The position numbers were made by a program, and so were the translations under genes. A stretch of DNA of 7,506 bases from SAR92 clade bacterium (GTDB taxonomy: Bacteria > Pseudomonadota > Gammaproteobacteria > Pseudomonadales > Porticoccaceae), in contig JABBBF010000220.1 in assembly GCA_018607545.1 (NCBI GenBank), positions 9,029 through 16,534 on the forward strand. The letters are read 5' to 3'. A model generated the notes under the pieces. That model made no database searches and was not told where the DNA came from. It saw only the letters and a program-made list of their open reading frames with translations. Below, piece by piece: positions 5,195 to 7,506 of this stretch (position 1 is its first letter; every line of letters starts with the position of its first letter).

Positions 5195-7506
5195 TTACTT
5201 ACTGCCCTTTTCTGCAGCAACCCACTTTCCTTTGTTGTAGAAAGCACTCCAGCCGCTGGGCTTGCCATCTTTTTCACTGCGCACATACTGCTCTTTGGTC
5301 TTTCTGCTATAGCGCACAATGGAGGGCAGGCCATCGGGATCGGTCTGCGGTGCAGTCAGTAAGAACTGATACTTGCTGTCGATCTGGTCTTTGTAGGGCA
5401 GCAGTTCCTGGACGGTCGGTGCACGAGTTTCACGGTGCTTCGGAAACTGGCTGGCAGCCAGAAACAGTCCGGATGCACCATCCCGCAACACATAGTGATC
5501 TTCGACCTTCAGGCAGCGCAATTCAGGCATAGCAATGGGGTCGACCTTCGGTGGTGCCGCTTCGCCGCTGCGCAGTAACTTGCGGGTATTTTTACAGGGT
5601 TCTCCGGGAGCGGTCTCGCCGGTACAGCCGAAATATTTACCAAAGCGGCCAGTTTTAAGCTGCATCTCGCTTGAACATTTATCACATTCCAGAACCGGGC
5701 CCTCATAGCCTTTAATCACGTATTGACCAGCTTCTACTTCAAAGCCGCTACAGTCCGGGTTGTTACCACAGACATGCAATTTGCGCTTTTCATCGATCAG
5801 GTAGCTGTCCATCGAGGTGTTACAAATTTTACAGCGATGCTTGTGCATCAACAGCTTGGATTCGGCTTCATCGTCTTCATCGATATTAACTGCTTCATCA
5901 CCAGGGGTGAGATTAATGGTCTGCTTGCAGCGCTCTTTTGGCGGCAAGGCATAGCCTGAACAGCCCAAGAATACGCCAGTACCGGCGGTGCGAATCATCA
6001 TTGGTCGCCCGCACTGGGTACAGGCAATATCGGTCTCGGTGGGTGTATTTGGACGCATACCTGCATCCGCTTCTTTAGCGCTTTCAACTTTCTGGCTAAA
6101 GTCACGGTAAAAACGGTTGAGCAGATCTTTCCACTTGAGTGTGCCACTGGCAATCTCATCGAGGTGCTCTTCCATGGTGGCGGTAAAGCCATAGTCCATC
6201 AGGTCGTTAAAGTTTTCGTTCAGACGGTCAGTGACAACATCACCGATCTTTTCGGCAAAAATACGCTTGTTCTCAATGCGCACATAGCCGCGATCCTGAA
6301 TGGTTGAAATAATCGCCGCGTAGGTCGAGGGCCGACCAATACCGCGTTTTTCCAATTCTTTTACCAGCGAGGCTTCAGAGAATCGCGCGATTGGCTTGGT
6401 GAAATGCTGCTGCGGCACCAGCACCAGCAGATCCATCTGGTCGCCCTTCTGCAGATCGGGCAGCTCGCCGTCATCATCATTCTTGCGGCTGGCTGGCATA
6501 ACTGCCAAATAACCATCAAAGCGAGTTACACGACCTTTGGCGACCATCTCATAGTCACCGGCGGTAACCGTAATTGATGTGGCGGTAAACTGTGCTGGGG
6601 TCATCTGGCAGGCGACAAACTGCTGCCAAATAAGCTGATAGAGTTTGCGTGCGTCAACTTCCATATCGCCGAGACTGCCGGGCGCTATATCAATATTCGA
6701 GGGGCGGATCGCTTCGTGCGCTTCCTGGGCACCAGACTTGCTACCGTAGACCTTGGGTTCATCGGGTAGATAGCGATCGCCGTGGCGTACTTTAATATAG
6801 TCGCGACAAGCATTGACCGCATCCTCACTGAGGTTGGTCGAGTCGGTTCGCATATAGGTAATATAGCCAGCTTCATAGAGACGCTGGGCCATCATCATGG
6901 TTTTCTTTACCCCAAAGCCAAGCCGCGTGCTCGCCGCCTGCTGAAGCGTTGAGGTGATAAAAGGTGCAGATGGCTTGGATGATGTCGGTTTGTCTTCACG
7001 CTTGGTAACGCTGTAACCGGAGGCCTTAAGGGCAGCCAGTGCAGTATCGGTCTGAGCCTTATTGGTTGGGCGAAAAGCTTTGCCGAGATGTTTTTTAACA
7101 TCGAAGCGAATCTTAGTTTGATCTGCGGCTTCTGCATCGCGATCAGCTGTGGCTTCAAGATCGGCCTGAACGGTCCAGTATTCCTCAGGCACGAAAGCGC
7201 GAATCTCGCGCTCGCGCTCGACAATCATTTTAAGTGCCACAGATTGCACTCGGCCGGCAGATAAGCCACGACCTACCTTTTCCCACAGCAGTGGCGAGAC
7301 CATAAAGCCCACCACGCGGTCGAGGAAACGTCGCGCCTGCTGAGCATCGACACGGTTGGTATTGAGCATTCCGGGCTTTTCAAAAGCCTCGCGAATTGCC
7401 TTTTTGGTAATTTCGTTAAATACGACACGCTTGTAGCGATCATCTTCCCCACCGATAACCTCTTGCAGGTGCCAGGCAATTGCCTCTCCCTCGCGATCCA
7501 AATCCG
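5195..7506 (-). CDS. topA: DNA topoisomerase I (type IA), N-terminus outside window
   Basis: TopA relaxes negative supercoils by cutting and passing one DNA strand through a 5'-phosphotyrosine link. The visible chain has 769 residues, starting inside the Toprim metal site ([13 protein letters not shown], the DxDxE acidic triad). About 110 residues are missing by comparison with E. coli TopA (865 aa). Counting from the first full codon (7504), the active-site tyrosine is Tyr217 and the assisting arginine Arg219 in [11 protein letters not shown]. The type IA motif [12 protein letters not shown] is near 388-399. Three tetracysteine zinc ribbons follow: Cys495/498/515/526, Cys558/561/579/585 and Cys607/610/627/637. 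Two cysteine-poor C-terminal DNA-binding repeats complete the protein (about 660-769). The sequence is intact up to the TAA at 5195-5197. An apparent TTG start at 7501 is an internal leucine codon. It heads a minus-strand unit with the DUF6586-like gene 4 nt downstream. Confidence 0.98.
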   Translation of the reverse strand, partial: DLDREGEAIAWHLQEVIGGEDDRYKRVVFNEITKKAIREAFEKPGMLNTNRVDAQQARRFLDRVVGFMVSPLLWEKVGRGLSAGRVQSVALKMIVEREREIRAFVPEEYWTVQADLEATADRDAEAADQTKIRFDVKKHLGKAFRPTNKAQTDTALAALKASGYSVTKREDKPTSSKPSAPFITSTLQQAASTRLGFGVKKTMMMAQRLYEAGYITYMRTDSTNLSEDAVNACRDYIKVRHGDRYLPDEPKVYGSKSGAQEAHEAIRPSNIDIAPGSLGDMEVDARKLYQLIWQQFVACQMTPAQFTATSITVTAGDYEMVAKGRVTRFDGYLAVMPASRKNDDDGELPDLQKGDQMDLLVLVPQQHFTKPIARFSEASLVKELEKRGIGRPSTYAAIISTIQDRGYVRIENKRIFAEKIGDVVTDRLNENFNDLMDYGFTATMEEHLDEIASGTLKWKDLLNRFYRDFSQKVESAKEADAGMRPNTPTETDIACTQCGRPMMIRTAGTGVFLGCSGYALPPKERCKQTINLTPGDEAVNIDEDDEAESKLLMHKHRCKICNTSMDSYLIDEKRKLHVCGNNPDCSGFEVEAGQYVIKGYEGPVLECDKCSSEMQLKTGRFGKYFGCTGETAPGEPCKNTRKLLRSGEAAPPKVDPIAMPELRCLKVEDHYVLRDGASGLFLAASQFPKHRETRAPTVQELLPYKDQIDSKYQFLLTAPQTDPDGLPSIVRYSRKTKEQYVRSEKDGKPSGWSAFYNKGKWVAAEKGSK

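Noticed and set aside
5191..5334. N-terminal extension of the DUF6586-like protein to an ATG at 5334
   Set aside because: This part overlaps the topA 3' end out of frame, and the family-like N-terminus begins right after the GTG at 5190.
7499..7501. TTG as a start codon for topA
   Set aside because: It encodes the Leu of the Toprim DLDRE motif; the frame continues to the window edge, so the gene is truncated by the window and does not start here.
1..7506. A novel defence, secretion or biosynthetic system
   Set aside because: All long genes belong to recognised housekeeping families. The three unknown small genes show no toxin, nuclease, reverse transcriptase, transposase or RiPP-enzyme context.

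Overview
This window is an ordinary housekeeping stretch of a gammaproteobacterial chromosome. The protein sequences (LexA, NagZ, TopA with three zinc ribbons), the CTGT-N8-ACAG SOS operator and the gene neighbourhood all point to a Pseudomonas-like or Cellvibrionales-like, probably marine, bacterium of moderate GC content. The neighbourhood nagZ / lexA / small gene / DUF6586-type gene / topA matches, from memory, the region around lexA in Pseudomonas. The exact genus cannot be fixed from the sequence.

Layout from left to right: (1) A minus-strand pair, nagZ (742-1761) followed 27 bp later by a YnaI-type MscS-family channel gene (714 down to 1, cut by the window edge). (2) A 306-bp AT-rich intergenic region. 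(3) A plus-strand gene for a 129-aa acidic protein of unknown function (2068-2457), with a near-ideal Shine-Dalgarno sequence and three in-frame copies of a 12-bp repeat, followed by a strong hairpin. (4) A minus-strand LOG-family (TIGR00730) nucleotide hydrolase gene (2518-3180), divergent from (5) lexA (3272-3877, plus). The 91 bp between them hold an SOS box that overlaps the lexA -10 element. (6) A minus-strand series running into lexA from the right: topA (C-terminal 769 residues visible, 5195 to beyond 7506), a DUF6586-like gene (4687-5190, GTG start 4 nt after topA), a small 81-aa gene (4291-4536) and a thioredoxin-fold [2Fe-2S] ferredoxin gene (3894-4256).

Functionally the window combines DNA damage control (LexA), DNA topology (TopA), cell-wall recycling (NagZ), osmotic protection (MscS family) and nucleotide salvage or cleanup (LOG), plus three poorly characterised small proteins. 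No tRNA, rRNA, transposon, CRISPR array, phage gene or defence system is visible. The less ordinary items are the repeat-bearing small protein with its perfect ribosome binding site, the ferredoxin occupying the place where Pseudomonas has sulA beside lexA, and a 17-bp palindrome over the stop codon of the small gene.
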